Shown one piece after another: positions 62,090 to 64,000 of a stretch of DNA of 64,000 nucleotides. The notes under the pieces are model-generated. The model made no database searches. It was not told where the DNA came from and worked only from the letters and a program-made list of their open reading frames with translations. Every line of letters starts with the position of its first letter. Position 1 is the stretch's first letter. The position numbers and the translations under genes were made by a program. This DNA is from Gari tellinella (lineage: Eukaryota; Mollusca; Bivalvia; Cardiida; Psammobiidae): contig OV277861.1 in NCBI GenBank assembly GCA_922989275.2, positions 18,376,540 to 18,440,539 on the forward strand. The letters run 5' to 3'.

Positions 62090-63300
62090 TGGCATATACA
62101 ATTTTCTGACCAATGTGGCATTGACTTTTGATCTCAACTAAAGAAAGAGCTCGTTTGGAGTATATTGACTAGACCAAATAAAAAATTACCCGTGTTTCCG
62201 GTAACCCGACCGACCCTAGTTTTTCCCTCCGACCCTAAACTTTTTTTTTCATTTTTCGATGGCGAATGTCGGTCATTTTTTCAGCGTATGTGACAGTCGT
62301 TTTTGCGGAGCTTGTAATAGAACCATTTCTTTGTTAAGAAAGTTAATTTATAGACGTTTAAGTGTTTTAAGAAGTGATTATTAGATACAATTTAGTAAAA
62401 GATATATAAGCTCTAAATCTGTTATAAAGTACATTCCCTGAATACATGATCTGCAAGTAAATTAACCATTGACACAGTCAACATGCAGACAACACATTTC
62501 ATAGACACAAATGGCATGCATACGGCACATTTCAAAACTGAATTAATTCCATCTATCATATTGCCGTTTTGGTACACCAATATTGATTAACAATGATACC
62601 AGTTTAGATTTTTAAGGTAATTTTTTTTAACGGAGCCTACCTATAAAATCAGCAATTTCAATGGATATTTATTTAGAAGGTTTTTTTATTTATATCCCCA
62701 GGGCTCTACAAAATAGAATACTTTCATATATTGCATATGTGCCCATGTAAATGATGTAAAATAAATACTCCATCAGAAAGTTAAATGTATTATTCTATGT
62801 GTAAAAAAACAACTAAAATGTCCGACCTACCGCCGCTAACTGTTTTGGACATGTAAGTTTTGACCCTGCAACACATCAGTTAGAGACACAAAATGCATTT
62901 CATTGTCAATAAACGTTTTGGATAGTTTGTCACATGCTGTGACACGGTTGCAACGGTACTTGCAATGTTTCAAGCATATTCATGATTGGACTAACTGTTC
63001 CTGGAATTTCATTCATCTTGGGGGAAAATAGCTTAAGTATTTGCAGTTAGTTTGATGACCACTTATCCAAAAACATATAGATATACTCGTACAAGGTCAT
63101 GGCTGACATTTCTGTCCTTGACACAGAGTGAATTCTTACTATCTTCCTGGTCTCCTCGATGTTCGATTGGCATGCGTGGATTCAGAGATGTTGAACCAAG
63201 TTTTCACATCGCCCCTCATTTCTCCCGTGGACATATATTTACACACTTATGGTTATCGTATACGTTCGAACTTTACCATTCCATCCATAGCCAACGTACC
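62090..63300. other. No gene supported
   Basis: GACCGACCCTAG...CCGACCCTAAAC (about 62207-62245) is a small repeat. Two overlapping plus frames at 63052-63358 run into a hairpin and are not convincing. Confidence 0.35.
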
Positions 63301-63312
63301 TATGAATACATC

Positions 63313-63376
63313 AAACAGTGTAGACCATGATCAGAAGAATACTATAGGAGTCTTCTGATCTTAAACTACGCTGTTT
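63313..63376 (+). mobile_element. HpF-type hairpin remnant
   Basis: CAAACAGTGTAGACCATGATCAGAAGA / TCTTCTGATCTTAAACTACGCTGTTTGC: stem with new paired centre AGAAGA/TCTTCT. Confidence 0.65.
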
Positions 63377-63835
63377 GCAAATATAATCAGTGATTCTACA
63401 AAGGGCTGTAAGGCTGAAAGGATTGAACTGTATAACACTTTGTTTCCAGGATATTTACAAGTTTATATTGCCAATGTCATATATCACGTAATTTACTGTT
63501 GGAAGATTTCCAGTGTGGTTGAGTTATTATTTTAGTTATCCAACTGTGAAAGCCGATGGATGATTTTAAACCCATAAGTGAAAAATTTGCGCGTCCTTTA
63601 GAAACGGTATATTTGGGATGAGTACAATTGTCCTATGCAAACACTGTAGAGAAATAGTTACAAAACATTTATATATCTTTTGCTGTGATATAAGATTTTT
63701 ATACGATATATTATACATATATACATATCGTTGCAAAAAGAGAAACACAATAAGCTATTTTGTTTTGTTTCAATTCTGAATTTTGTTGTATATTTATGAA
63801 ATACATGTAAATTATTGAAATCAGATATGCTTAAA

Positions 63836-63890
63836 CTAAGGTCAGAGCGCTTCTGTAGGAACCCTCTGGTCAGGATCTGCATTGTTGATC
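63836..63890. mobile_element. HpF-type hairpin remnant
   Basis: AAGGTCAGAGCGCTTCTGTAGGAACCCTCTGGTCAGG, eroded stem. Confidence 0.5.
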
Positions 63891-63954
63891 GTTTTTATAA
63901 TATATTGTAAAATCCGCTCTAAATAGTAAATATCTAGACGTAATTGGAAAAGTT

Positions 63955-64000
63955 CACGATAGAGAAGACAGCTCCCTTTTGGAGCATTCTGCTTGACCGT
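63955..64000. mobile_element. Hairpin 2 remnant cut by window end
   Basis: AGACAGCTCCCTTTTGGAGCATTCTGCTT resembles the TaD/HpC hairpin centre; the remainder lies outside the window. Confidence 0.5.

Overview
No protein-coding gene, rRNA, tRNA or CRISPR array can be supported in this window. It reads as AT-rich animal DNA, intergenic or deep intronic. The longest open frames (up to about 170 codons) are read-through of satellite or of transposon palindromes. The abundance of short TTAA- and TA-flanked inverted-repeat elements, together with short motifs I remember from bivalve and other mollusc genomes, suggests a mollusc, probably a bivalve. That taxonomic call is inference from memory, not a search result.

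The window is dominated by more than 80 short non-autonomous DNA transposons (MITEs), most with a near-perfect central hairpin. I use these working names. Elements with TTAA at both ends followed by CCC (piggyBac-like ends): HpA (about 216 bp), HpA2 (about 245 bp), HpJ (118-221 bp), HpC (about 252 bp), HpF (about 250 bp) and HpG (about 208 bp). Elements with TA at both ends followed by CAGT-type ends (Tc1/mariner/pogo-like): TaB (about 246 bp, CAGTGGAGAA), TaD (about 205 bp, CAGTAAAACCTC), TaE (about 350 bp, ends rich in CCCTCTCTACAAC) and TaP (pogo-like, CAGTGAAACCYCTCTAAACC). There are also Tourist/Harbinger-like long palindromes (family H, GGGGCCCGTTTCATAAAAC). Two hairpin modules recur across unrelated terminal repeats. 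Hairpin 1 (core GATCAGACGCCG) is in HpA, HpA2, HpJ, HpG, TaB and TaE, with a relative in HpF. Hairpin 2 (core AAAGCAGGTTGAAAGTAAAG) is in HpC and TaD. This sharing of a hairpin between element classes with different ends is the main unexplained system here.

Layout: 1-3.4 kb holds a triplicated segment with two filled TaB sites and one empty site carrying a Tc1-type excision footprint; 4.2-7.8 kb is a MITE cluster; 8.0-11.9 kb has an inverted 570-bp duplication flanking about 1 kb of almost G-free satellite; 12.7-14.4 kb is a four-level nest of MITEs; 18.3-19.4 kb is a complete 1.13-kb inverted-repeat transposon packed with AAAGCG repeats; 21-23.6 kb has a triplicated 250-bp unit and an 82-bp tandem array; 25-31.4 kb has nested MITEs, including a pogo-like element that has captured an HpC; 31.6-32.2 kb is a 145-bp minisatellite; 33-37.7 kb has palindromes and TaE/TaB nests; 39.4-43.9 kb is a TaE element split at its hairpin tip by a 3.9-kb TTAA-type element; 44-64 kb is further MITE clusters, including a second deep nest at 55.8-56.8 kb.

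The elements interact by inserting into one another, repeatedly at TTAA or TA sites visible in the host element's sequence. Many hairpins have lost their centre or one arm. All coordinates were read by eye; boundaries of degraded copies are approximate.
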